Positions 25,601 through 32,433 of a DNA stretch of 35,546 nucleotides are shown piece by piece (within the stretch, counting starts at the first letter, position 1; every line of letters begins with the position of its first letter). The position numbers and the translations under genes are program-made. A model generated the notes under the pieces. That model was not told the DNA's origin. It ran no database searches and saw only the letters and a list, made by a program, of their open reading frames with translations. The DNA is taken from contig CALANW010000171.1 in the NCBI GenBank assembly GCA_937926145.1, positions 1-35,546 of the forward strand. The letters run 5' to 3'. The stretch is from an uncultured Ruminococcus sp. (GTDB taxonomy: Bacteria > Bacillota > Clostridia > Oscillospirales > Ruminococcaceae).

Positions 25601-26130
25601 AAGATCTCCATATCGATAAAGAGATCGAAGCTGAATATTTCACAGTTATCAAAAATGTCCGCTCAGATGATTGCCGTGACGGCGGCAAACCTATCTGGCT
25701 CGCAGAGGGCATCTTCACCGAAGATGATACTCTCCCCGTTCAGCAGAACGAGTATGTGAACCAGACTCCGCCGATCATCTTCCTTATGGATAAGACCGAG
25801 CTTTGCGAAAGCTGGACGCTCACCGTTCCTAACGATAACAGCGAAACGCATAACCTCCGTTACCTCGTCAACGCAGAAAGCAAGCGTGACCCAGAGATAT
25901 ACGTCAAGAACAGCAGCGGCGAGTGGGAAAAAGCAGAAACACGTCATATCGGAAGTTATCTCTACTTTGAAGCAAGCGGTAATTCACCCGAAATACTTGC
26001 AGTATATAAAACATTGAATATCTTCCTCATCGCAGTAACAGCAGCAGGAGTCGTTATCATAATCCTTGTGATAATCTTCTCGGCAAGAGCGGTAAGAAAG
26101 AAGAAAAAAGCAAAAGCTGCGAATAAATAA
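22636..26130 (+). CDS. GLUG-repeat membrane-anchored surface protein with long helical stalk
   Basis: An 1164-residue protein. ATG 22636 follows AAGGAGAG and begins a signal peptide (about residues 1-32, ending LPLSAAES). Residues 35-320 carry a series of GLUG-type repeats (GGIAGTNKGVIYNC, GGIVGENTSTGSV, GGVVGNNSGNI, GGIAGRSSGLIMNC). About 400 residues of Ser/Asp/Ile-rich amphipathic helix follow (for example DGLKAVADSLHNSASDG), similar to the YhgE/Pip stalk. Then come more GLUG repeats (residues about 740-910), a beta-rich domain and a C-terminal membrane span (about 1135-1155) with a KKKKAKAANK tail. The helical insert is bounded on both sides by GGIAGQM. It lies one base after mmpL and is presumably co-translated, so it may be an extracellular partner of the transporter. 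Its function is unknown. Confidence 0.8.
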   Translation: MKKTGKISRFLSVIISAALAVSSIAALPLSAAESSKTYKISTADELIEFSKLCRLDSWSKGKEFVLTTDIILTGKDFTSIPIFSGTFDGQGHSIKGVSVTGVTGRGFFSIIGENATVKNLNVVGIVRPSGSESSIGGIAGTNKGVIYNCKFSGKVAATNTVGGIVGENTSTGSVLKCTAAGTVDGEKFTGGVVGNNSGNIVQSINAASVNTTNEEKKHSLEDIDLSTLTDVESYTKKSSSSDETSSATDTGGIAGYSTGTIFSCENSGSIGYPHVGYNIGGIAGRSSGLIMNCNNYGHLNGRKDIGGIAGQMEPYLVVNINPDNMTELKDELETLTNLIDTAINETNDDSLGINSTVESASGYLQSATDSADNIQQKLTDYGDHVTSEIDRTSAVISDAIERLDKITGLIPDATNSLSTGSDRLSEAFDGLSGTQKYSDDSIDRLKKLSDTIKEASDKANDASTKIGDGLKAVADSLHNSASDGSTGISMGFTLVEDGLDELTDATKGISDAIKAISDILSGSGDITPDISDELSDLADSIAKASDALGDISWGVQEIIDSVDLDSDKIYDGLISASDGIKALSEAISGTDESTDSIKTILDNTADTGKDVNSSFGHFSDAFTAFTNTTDIFTDISNQTSELFDFLNGVETVEIGSPDDSIKDDTENLFASITSFIDAMNTLNVQASNAGVTLSDNLVKINDQTYVVSDIITDMLDIDDEEDYIKDTSDVDTDKIKNGKVYKCTNYGTISGDLNIGGIAGQMAIEYDFDPEDDISSKTDSPLNQKLETKAAAIKNTNYGEVIAKKNCAGGIAGQMSLGVVKNCSAFGKVTSESGDYVGGISGKSSAKIISCYAKALLSGRNYIGGIAGIADTVMDCYSLVDITDSQSYFGAISGTTDGEFESNYFVSDELSGLNGASYKGAAEPIPYQQLISIPNIPAEFRTFTLKFIADDNAVDKIEFSYGDTIDESDLPAIPAKDDCYAKWNYDSLEDLHIDKEIEAEYFTVIKNVRSDDCRDGGKPIWLAEGIFTEDDTLPVQQNEYVNQTPPIIFLMDKTELCESWTLTVPNDNSETHNLRYLVNAESKRDPEIYVKNSSGEWEKAETRHIGSYLYFEASGNSPEILAVYKTLNIFLIAVTAAGVVIIILVIIFSARAVRKKKKAKAANK

Positions 26131-26132
26131 TA

Positions 26133-26177
26133 AAAGCATCTGAACAGGCACAATAAAGTGACCTGTTCAGATGCTTT
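26133..26177. terminator. Hairpin after the GLUG gene
   Basis: A perfect 16-bp stem, AAAGCATCTGAACAGG (26133-26148) with CCTGTTCAGATGCTTT (26162-26177). The T-rich tail is on the minus-strand side, so it may stop transcription leftward from the ArsR-AraC gene as well as rightward from the GLUG gene. Confidence 0.75.
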
Positions 26178-26203
26178 CAGACTGTCGGAAAAACATATTA
26201 TTG

Positions 26204-26594
26204 AAAAAAGTTGCACAAAATTAAAGTTTACGTCCACGCTTTTTAAAGGGTGGCAGGGGTCAAGGGGACGGAGTCCCTTGTCGCACTCCGCAGAGTGCGA
26301 AACTCCCCATACTAACAGCACAAAGCTTGCCGCAATAGTGAAATATCTATAAGTTAAAAGGCGCAATTCACATTCAAAAAGTTAAACAGAACGTGATAAA
26401 TCGGTCTGTATACCTATAAAATGTGAATTGCGCTTATTCTTTATGTTCGGAACAACTATCCTCGGTAAATAAACGTGAGGAGCAAAGCGACGAGCGTTTA
26501 GCGCCGACGGGATATGAGCGGTGGCTTTTCTTTTAGAAATCAAGTCATAAAACCTTTTTCGTCAATCTGCATATACGCAATATACTTTTTTTCG
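26204..26594 (-). repeat. 390-bp structured intergenic repeat, copy B (inverted relative to A)
   Basis: Read on the minus strand it matches 15091-15483 along almost the whole length by eye. The 13-bp long-range stem is unchanged (26361-26373 with 26421-26433). The short hairpins are CGCACTC / GAGTGCG (26282-26299) and CAAGG-GAC / GTC-CCTTG (26261-26280), with stem bases different from copy A but still paired. It fills the tail-to-tail gap between the GLUG gene and the ArsR-AraC gene; no gene is seen here. Confidence 0.85.
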
Positions 26595-26610
26595 TTAGGA
26601 ACAAAGTCCA

Positions 26611-27345
26611 TTATTTGTTCTTGTATTCGGTAGGCAAAACACCGTAAGCCGCCTTGAATGCCGCCGTAAACTTGCTCTGACTTTCGTAACCGACACGGCT
26701 CGAAACCTCAGCAATTGAGAGCTTTCCCTCCGAAAGCAGCTTCGCCGCTTCTTCCATTCGGTGCTCCTTTATGTGCGAAGCTACCGAGTTCCCGTAGACT
26801 GCACGGAACACGTTTTTCAGCGTCGTCTGATTGATAAGGAATTTGCGCGAAAGCGACTCGATAGTGTGGCGCTCGTTTATGTGCGCCGTCAGATATTCGT
26901 GTACCTTGTGCGCTATCTCGACCTGCTCCTCGGTGAAGCCTCCGCACTCTTCGTTGTGCGCACAGCCGTCATCGGACAGCTCATCGGGACACTTCATCTC
27001 AAGCATTTTTTCTATCATTATATGAAGAAGCCGACATTCCTCGCTGTCAGCAGCTTTGTAGTATACCTCTTTGTTGCTCCTGCGGCAAACAAGCAGTCCG
27101 CTCTGCTTCAGGCATTTCAGATGATGCGAAACGGCAGGACTTGACATTCCGACCATTGCCGAAATGTTCATCACGCACTCTTCACAGTGGCACAAAAGCC
27201 AGAATATCCTCACTCTCGTTATATCGGAAAGCTGCGAAAAAACGTCTGCAACTTCGCTGAAACCCTCAGTTTCTCCGATATGTGAACACAGCCTTTCAGC
27301 AGATTCGTTTTCATCGTGAAAATGCGGCAGTTCAAATTCCGACAT
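26611..27345 (-). CDS. ArsR-AraC fusion metal-responsive regulator
   Basis: A 244-residue protein starting at ATG 27345 after GGAGGAAAG. Residues about 25-105 form an ArsR/SmtB winged helix (FSQLSDITRVRIFWLLCHCE, SSPAVSHHLKCLKQSGLL). The Cys cluster LLCHCEEC (Cys52, 54, 57) occupies the place of the ELCVCD metal-sensing helix of CadC/ArsR. A Cys/Asp-rich linker (Cys119, 128, 134) leads to a C-terminal AraC-type domain (about 145-244; IESLSRKFLINQTTLKNVFRA, VSSRVGYESQSKFTAAFKAAYG). The gene diverges from the metallochaperone/P-type ATPase pair, so it probably senses Zn, Cd or a similar ion and controls them. ArsR proteins are normally about 100-120 residues, so the AraC half is an addition. 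Confidence 0.88.
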   Translation of the reverse strand: MSEFELPHFHDENESAERLCSHIGETEGFSEVADVFSQLSDITRVRIFWLLCHCEECVMNISAMVGMSSPAVSHHLKCLKQSGLLVCRRSNKEVYYKAADSEECRLLHIMIEKMLEMKCPDELSDDGCAHNEECGGFTEEQVEIAHKVHEYLTAHINERHTIESLSRKFLINQTTLKNVFRAVYGNSVASHIKEHRMEEAAKLLSEGKLSIAEVSSRVGYESQSKFTAAFKAAYGVLPTEYKNK

Positions 27346-27444
27346 AGAGCTTTCCTCCTTTTTTCAGTAAATAAAATTACATCATTTTCTTTGTTCCGAA
27401 TGGAAATTAATTTCGCCCGAGAGGTAATAAACACACCTTTTCGG

Positions 27445-27473
27445 TTGACTATACTTTCCGAATATATTATACT
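27445..27473 (+). promoter_or_regulatory. Promoter of the HMA protein/ATPase operon
   Basis: TTGACT (27445-27450), a 17-bp spacer and TATACT (27468-27473), about 70 bp before the first start codon. Confidence 0.75.
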
Positions 27474-27489
27474 ACAAACAGAACGATTC

Positions 27490-27507
27490 GTCAATTACTT
27501 AATTGAC
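27490..27507. promoter_or_regulatory. Putative ArsR-type operator
   Basis: A perfect palindrome GTCAATTA-ct-TAATTGAC lies just downstream of the expected transcription start. Position and symmetry suit repression by the adjacent ArsR-AraC fusion. Confidence 0.6.
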
Positions 27508-27544
27508 CGAACGTAGATAATGAATTTTGAAAGGATATGATTTT

Positions 27545-27763
27545 ATGAAAAAAACATACGAGATCGAAGTTGACTGTGCAAACTGTGCAAACCTGATGGA
27601 GGAAGCTGCAAACAAGACAGAGGGCGTTGCAAAGGCTGCCGTTAATTTTATGACACAGAAGATGACCGTTGATTTTGCTGAGGGTCACGACCCCAAGACC
27701 GTTATGAAGGCTGTACTTAAAGCTTGCAAAAAAGTTGAACCCGACTGCGAGATAGAAATATAA
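27545..27763 (+). CDS. Small HMA-domain metal-binding protein
   Basis: A 72-residue protein starting at ATG 27545 (AAAGGAT 14 bp upstream). It is a stand-alone heavy-metal-associated domain with the CxxC site in VDCANCANLMEEAANKTEGV. The Asp before the first Cys favours divalent Zn/Cd over Cu(I), whose chaperones usually have MxCxxC with Met. It likely hands metal to the ATPase 47 bp downstream, which lacks its own N-terminal HMA domain. This gene-splitting keeps the domain as a separate polypeptide. Confidence 0.88.
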   Translation: MKKTYEIEVDCANCANLMEEAANKTEGVAKAAVNFMTQKMTVDFAEGHDPKTVMKAVLKACKKVEPDCEIEI

Positions 27764-27781
27764 TCAAAAAGGGAGGTATTC

Positions 27782-27798
27782 CGCTTCACTTTGAAGCG
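27782..27798 (+). promoter_or_regulatory. Hairpin between strong SD and ATPase start
   Basis: GGGAGG (27771-27776) is followed by the stem CGCTTCA-ctt-TGAAGCG (27782-27798), then a weaker GGAG and ATG 27810. Folding the stem would bring the strong site close to the start codon. This may tune translation of the ATPase relative to the HMA protein. Confidence 0.4.
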
Positions 27799-27809
27799 CG
27801 GAGCTTGCT

Positions 27810-29693
27810 ATGAAAAAGAAACAAAAGATAATGCTCGCCAGAATAATCGTATGCGCAGCATTGCTGGTCATATATCATTTTCTCCCCGTTCAGGGCGTTG
27901 TCAGATTCCTGCTGTACTTCGCAGCGTATATCCTTATCGGATATGATATCCTGCGCAAAGCCTTTCTCGGAATAAAAAACGGCAGACCGTTCGATGAAAA
28001 CTTTCTTATGGCAGTAGCGACCGTCGGCGCATTCGCACTTGCTATCTACACAAAGAGCGGCGACTATGCCGAAGCACTCTCCGTAATGGTCTTCTACCAG
28101 ACAGGCGAACTTTTCCAAAGCATCGCCGTTGGAAAGAGCCGCAAAAACATCTCCGAGCTTATGGATATCCGTCCCGACTATGCGAACATCGAGCAGGACG
28201 GCAAGCTTGAACAGGTTTCCCCCGATGAAGTAGCTGTCGGAAGCATCATCGTTGTTCAGCCGGGCGAAAAAGTCCCGATAGACGGCGTTGTTCACGAGGG
28301 CAGCTCCAGCCTTAACACAAGCGCACTCACGGGCGAAAGCGTTCCGCGTGACGTTCACGAGGGCGATGAGGTAGTAAGCGGCTGCATCAATCTTTCGGGC
28401 GTTCTGAAAATACAGACGACCAAGGAATTCGGCGAATCCACCGTTTCAAAGATACTTGACCTTGTGGAAAATTCAAGCTCCAACAAGTCAAGGTCGGAAG
28501 AATTCATCTCCCGTTTCGCAAAGATATACACTCCTGCGGTATGCTTCGGCGCACTTGCGCTCGCAATAATACCTCCGATAATCGGAGTTATCTCAGGCAG
28601 CGGCTCAAACTGGTCGGAATGGCTCTACAGAGCACTCACATTCCTCGTTGTAAGCTGCCCATGCGCACTCGTTATCAGTATTCCTTTGAGCTTCTTCGCA
28701 GGAATAGGCGGTTCGAGCCACGAGGGTGTTCTTATCAAAGGTTCAAACTACCTTGAAGCACTCTCCCAGACGAAATATATTGTCTTCGATAAAACGGGTA
28801 CTCTCACAGAGGGCGTTTTTGAAGTAACCGATTATCACCATAACACTATCGATAAAGCAAAGCTTCTTGAATATGCGGCACTCGCTGAATGTTCGTCTTC
28901 CCACCCTATCAGCAAGAGCCTTCAGAAAGCTTATGGAAAAGAGATCGACCGAAACAGAGTTGCTGACATTGAAGAAATAAGCGGCTGCGGAATCACAGCC
29001 GTAGTTGACGGCGATAAGGTCGCTGTTGGCAACATCAAGCTTATGAAAAAGCTTGGCATTGAATATATGGATTGTCACAGCGTCGGAACGATACTCCATG
29101 TTGCGGTAAATGACAAATATGCAGGTCATATCGTTATTTCCGACCGTGAAAAGCCACACTCCGCGGAGGCTATCGCCGCTCTTAAAAAGCTTGGCATAAA
29201 GAAAACCATTATGCTCACAGGCGACCGCAAAAACGCTGCTGAAAAAGCTGCAAAATCGCTTGGCGTTGACGAATTCCACAGTGATCTTCTTCCTGCCGAT
29301 AAGGTTTCAAAGGTCGAAGAGCTTCTCAAACAAAAGGGCGAAAAGGAAAAGCTTGCATTTGTCGGTGACGGCATCAACGATGCTCCCGTTCTTATGAGAG
29401 CAGATATCGGCATCGCAATGGGCGCAATGGGTTCGGACGCAGCCATCGAAGCCGCAGACATCGTGCTTATGGACGATGATCCGCTCAAGATCGCAAAGGC
29501 TATCAAGATCTCGAGAAAATGTATCGGCATCGTATATCAGAATATTATTTTCTCACTCGTTGTAAAGTTTGCCTGCCTTGCACTTACGGCTGTCGGTATC
29601 GCAAATATGTGGCTCGCTATCTTTGCCGATGTTGGCGTAATGATACTCGCAGTCCTCAACGCTATTCGTGCGTTAAGAGTTTCAAAACTGTAA
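27810..29693 (+). CDS. P1B-type heavy-metal ATPase, Zn/Cd/Pb (CadA/ZntA) type
   Basis: A 627-residue exporter starting at ATG 27810; the codon six positions upstream is a stop. All P-type motifs are present: TGES (174-177), the membrane metal site CPC (Cys283, Cys285), phosphorylated Asp327 in DKTGT, SSHP near 363 and GDGINDAP near 525. The last span carries the conserved Asp (FADVGVMIL), a feature of Zn/Cd/Pb rather than Cu pumps. There is no N-terminal CxxC domain; the small HMA protein upstream probably substitutes. It exports excess Zn or Cd from the cytosol and is controlled by the divergent ArsR-AraC fusion. Confidence 0.93.
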   Translation: MKKKQKIMLARIIVCAALLVIYHFLPVQGVVRFLLYFAAYILIGYDILRKAFLGIKNGRPFDENFLMAVATVGAFALAIYTKSGDYAEALSVMVFYQTGELFQSIAVGKSRKNISELMDIRPDYANIEQDGKLEQVSPDEVAVGSIIVVQPGEKVPIDGVVHEGSSSLNTSALTGESVPRDVHEGDEVVSGCINLSGVLKIQTTKEFGESTVSKILDLVENSSSNKSRSEEFISRFAKIYTPAVCFGALALAIIPPIIGVISGSGSNWSEWLYRALTFLVVSCPCALVISIPLSFFAGIGGSSHEGVLIKGSNYLEALSQTKYIVFDKTGTLTEGVFEVTDYHHNTIDKAKLLEYAALAECSSSHPISKSLQKAYGKEIDRNRVADIEEISGCGITAVVDGDKVAVGNIKLMKKLGIEYMDCHSVGTILHVAVNDKYAGHIVISDREKPHSAEAIAALKKLGIKKTIMLTGDRKNAAEKAAKSLGVDEFHSDLLPADKVSKVEELLKQKGEKEKLAFVGDGINDAPVLMRADIGIAMGAMGSDAAIEAADIVLMDDDPLKIAKAIKISRKCIGIVYQNIIFSLVVKFACLALTAVGIANMWLAIFADVGVMILAVLNAIRALRVSKL

Positions 29694-29708
29694 AATTTTT
29701 TAAACCGA

Positions 29709-29737
29709 TTGACATTGCCTGCCCACAGTGCTATAAT
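29709..29737 (+). promoter_or_regulatory. Promoter of rubrerythrin
   Basis: An exact consensus promoter: TTGACA (29709-29714), a 17-bp spacer and TATAAT (29732-29737), 71 bp before the start codon. Confidence 0.85.
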
Positions 29738-29747
29738 AAATAAAATC

Positions 29748-29784
29748 CAAAAGTTCGGAAAGAGTTTTCCTTTCCGAACTTTTG
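29748..29784 (+). promoter_or_regulatory. 5' UTR stem-loop of rubrerythrin mRNA
   Basis: A perfect 15-bp stem, CAAAAGTTCGGAAAG (29748-29762) with CTTTCCGAACTTTTG (29770-29784), begins within a few bases of the expected transcription start. There is no T run after it. It may protect the mRNA 5' end; it could also end read-through from the ATPase gene. Confidence 0.55.
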
Positions 29785-29807
29785 CTCAATAATGGGAGGA
29801 AAATATT

Positions 29808-30353
29808 ATGAGCACAAAAAATCCATACGCAGGCACTAAGACCGAGCAGAATCTCCGTGAAGCATTCGCCGGCGAATCTCAGGCAAGAAACAAATATACA
29901 TACTTCGCATCTGTCGCAAAGAAAGCAGGCTATGAGCAGATAGCAGCGCTTTTCTTAAAGACAGCTGACAATGAAAAGGAACACGCTAAGATGTGGTTCA
30001 AGGCTCTCGGCGAACTCGGCACTACCGAGGAGAACCTCAAGAGCGCAGCAGAGGGCGAGAATTTTGAATGGACCGATATGTACGACCGTATGGCTAAGGA
30101 AGCCGACGAAGAGGGTTTCCACGACCTCGCAGAAAAGTTCAGAGGCGTTGGGGCTATCGAAAAGGCTCACGAAGAACGCTACAGAGCGCTCCTCAAAAAC
30201 GTTGAGGAAAAAGCAGTATTTGAAAAGAGCGGCGTAACGGTATGGGAATGCCGCAACTGCGGACATATCGTCATCGGCACTTCCGCACCGACAGTATGCC
30301 CCGTATGCAACCACCCACAGTCCTATTTTGAAGTCAGAAACGAGAATTATTAA
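29808..30353 (+). CDS. Rubrerythrin
   Basis: A 181-residue protein starting at ATG 29808 after GGGAGGA. The N-terminal four-helix diiron domain carries the Glu/ExxH ligands (REAFAGESQARNKY, NEKEHAKMWF, EKAHEERY). The C-terminal rubredoxin-like FeS4 domain has CRNCG and CPVCNHPQ. Rubrerythrin reduces hydrogen peroxide in anaerobes using electrons from rubredoxin or NADH systems. The length is typical. It has its own consensus promoter and terminator, so it is monocistronic, and it shows no obvious PerR box that I could support. Confidence 0.95.
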   Translation: MSTKNPYAGTKTEQNLREAFAGESQARNKYTYFASVAKKAGYEQIAALFLKTADNEKEHAKMWFKALGELGTTEENLKSAAEGENFEWTDMYDRMAKEADEEGFHDLAEKFRGVGAIEKAHEERYRALLKNVEEKAVFEKSGVTVWECRNCGHIVIGTSAPTVCPVCNHPQSYFEVRNENY

Positions 30354-30363
30354 AAAAATCTTT

Positions 30364-30397
30364 AAAGGGTATCGGATAAATTCTTCCGATACCCTTT
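30364..30397 (+). terminator. Intrinsic terminator of rubrerythrin
   Basis: A 13-bp stem, AAAGGGTATCGGA (30364-30376) with TCCGATACCCTTT (30385-30397), continues into TTTTTT. Confidence 0.9.
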
Positions 30398-30412
30398 TTT
30401 GCTTTGCAGACC

Positions 30413-30441
30413 TTGAAAAAATCCCAATTTTAAGGTATAAT
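30413..30441 (+). promoter_or_regulatory. Promoter of the two-component operon
   Basis: TTGAAA (30413-30418), a 17-bp spacer and TATAAT (30436-30441), 40 bp before the response-regulator start. Confidence 0.75.
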
Positions 30442-30481
30442 TAAGGAAATGCGCTTATAATTGCTTTTGGGAGATGATAAA

Positions 30482-31156
30482 ATGAAACTTCTATACGCCG
30501 AGGACGAGCAGGCTATGTCCGAAGCCGTTACCGATATACTCACCTATCACAAATACATTGTCGATGCTGTTTACAACGGAAAAGATGCGCTCGACTATGC
30601 CCTCGCAGACAACTATGACGGAATTATCCTCGATATAATGATGCCCGAAATGAGCGGAATCGAAGTTTTGCGCGAGCTTAGAAAAAAAGGCTGCCGAACG
30701 CCGATGCTTCTTCTCACCGCAAAATCGCAGGTCGAGGACAAGATCGAGGGACTTGATGCAGGCGCGGACGATTACCTCCCGAAGCCATTTGAAATGGGTG
30801 AACTGCTTGCACGAATTCGCGCGATGCTCCGCCGCCGTGAGGAGTTCACACCCGATATCCTCACCTGCGGAAATCTTTCGCTCAATATGCAGTCGTCGCA
30901 GCTTTCATGCGGAAATCAGTCGTTCACCCTCCCCCGTCTTGAATACCGACTTATGGAACAGCTTATGCTCAATCAGGGTATCTATCTTTCGTCCGATGAG
31001 CTTATGGCAAAGGTCTGGGGTTATGACTCCGATGCGGAGATAGGCGCTGTCTGGGTCTATATTTCCTACCTGCGCAAAAGGCTTACCGCCCTCGGTGCGA
31101 ACGCCGAAATAAAGGTCAAGCGGGGAACGGGCTACACTCTGGAGGAAACAAAATGA
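30482..31156 (+). CDS. OmpR/PhoB-type response regulator
   Basis: A 224-residue protein. ATG 30482 follows GGGAGATGAT; an upstream in-frame TTG overlaps that site. The receiver domain (1-115) has the acidic pair in LYAEDEQ, phospho-acceptor Asp51 in IILDIMMPEMSG, Thr in LLLTAKSQ and Lys in PKPFE. A winged-helix DNA-binding domain (about 128-222) contains LPRLEYRLMEQLML and WVYISYLRKRL. Its gene overlaps the kinase gene by four bases (ATGA), so the two form a pair. The targets and signal are unknown. Confidence 0.93.
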   Translation: MKLLYAEDEQAMSEAVTDILTYHKYIVDAVYNGKDALDYALADNYDGIILDIMMPEMSGIEVLRELRKKGCRTPMLLLTAKSQVEDKIEGLDAGADDYLPKPFEMGELLARIRAMLRRREEFTPDILTCGNLSLNMQSSQLSCGNQSFTLPRLEYRLMEQLMLNQGIYLSSDELMAKVWGYDSDAEIGAVWVYISYLRKRLTALGANAEIKVKRGTGYTLEETK

Positions 31157-32430
31157 TAAAGTCGCTCCAAAAACGTTTTATCCTCACCTCAATGACGGCG
31201 ATAACGATACTTCTTGCCGTTCTGCTCGGCGCGCTCAACTGTTTCAACTTTTTCATTACACACGGCGAATCGGAACGTATGCTTGAACGCTGCTTTACGG
31301 ACGCAAGCCGAAAGGACGGCGCTCCTCCCCCATTTCTTCCGCAGAACAACGAAAAGCCCCATTTTTTCAACGCACCTATAACCGAAGACAACGCACTTTC
31401 GGCAAGATTTTTCTCGGTGAAGCTTGACGGAAACGGCAATGTGCTTTTTACGGACGTTGACCGAATTTCGTCCGTCACTGCCGACGAGGCGAAGCTTTAT
31501 GCGGACACTGTTATCGCAAAAAATAAAGCTGCGGGACGCTTTAAATCGTTCCTCTACCGTGTTGATACGCAGAACAGCGAAACCACGGCGTTTTTCCTCG
31601 ATATTTCGCGCGAGAACCGCAATATGACGAACGTACTCGTTATCTCGCTTCTGATAGGTTTGATTTGCTGGGCGGTCATGCTCCTTATCGTTATACTTTT
31701 GTCAAAAGCGGCGATACGCCCTATCGCGGAGAACATCGAAAAGCAGAAACAGTTCGTCACGAATGCGGGTCACGAGCTGAAAACTCCGCTTGCGATAATT
31801 CTTTCCAACACCGAAGCGCTCGAATTCACCTGCGCTGACGGCGGCTCAAAATATACACGAAACATCAAACAGCAAACGCTTAGGCTCGGCGAGCTTATGC
31901 AAAATCTGCTTATACTTTCCCGCGCGGATGAAAGCGGTTTCAGGCTTGCCGTTTCAAAGGAAAATATCTCGGATATCGTTTCGCACACGGCTGAGCATTT
32001 TATGGAATCAGCCGCACAGAAAGCCGTGCTTATTGAAACCAATATCGAAAGCGGCATCTCTGCCGATGTGAACCGTGATACTTTTTCACAGCTCGTTTCG
32101 ATACTGCTTGACAATGCGGTAAAATATTCCGCTTCGGAGAGCGAGATAACCGTTTCACTTTTCCGCAACGGAAAAAACGCTGTTCTTTCGACGGAAAATG
32201 AATGTGAAAACCTGCCCGAATGTAAACCCGAGCAGCTTTTTGAACGTTTCTACCGAGGTGACAGCGCACACAATCAGAAAAGCGGCGGCAGCGGCATCGG
32301 TCTTTCCGCCGCAAAAGCCATTGCCGAAGCTCACGGCGGAAAAATTTCCGTCGAATACAAAAACGGCAGCAAGATCATTTTTACAGCTTCACTGCCGATA
32401 AAACACGAAGAACGGAAAGGAAAACACTGA
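31153..32430 (+). CDS. Sensor histidine kinase
   Basis: A 425-residue membrane kinase starting at ATG 31153 inside the response-regulator stop. Two spans, at about residues 10-35 and 168-193, enclose an extracellular sensor of about 130 residues that is rich in Pro and Asp/Asn and has no recognised domain. The H-box His207 lies in TNAGHELKTPLA. The ATPase part shows the N box (LLDNAVKYS), then FERFYRGDSAH and GSGIGLSAAKAIAEAHGG. It phosphorylates the partner regulator. A HAMP domain is not evident; the second span runs almost directly into the dimerisation helix. Confidence 0.93.
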   Translation: MIKSLQKRFILTSMTAITILLAVLLGALNCFNFFITHGESERMLERCFTDASRKDGAPPPFLPQNNEKPHFFNAPITEDNALSARFFSVKLDGNGNVLFTDVDRISSVTADEAKLYADTVIAKNKAAGRFKSFLYRVDTQNSETTAFFLDISRENRNMTNVLVISLLIGLICWAVMLLIVILLSKAAIRPIAENIEKQKQFVTNAGHELKTPLAIILSNTEALEFTCADGGSKYTRNIKQQTLRLGELMQNLLILSRADESGFRLAVSKENISDIVSHTAEHFMESAAQKAVLIETNIESGISADVNRDTFSQLVSILLDNAVKYSASESEITVSLFRNGKNAVLSTENECENLPECKPEQLFERFYRGDSAHNQKSGGSGIGLSAAKAIAEAHGGKISVEYKNGSKIIFTASLPIKHEERKGKH

Positions 32431-32433
32431 AAA

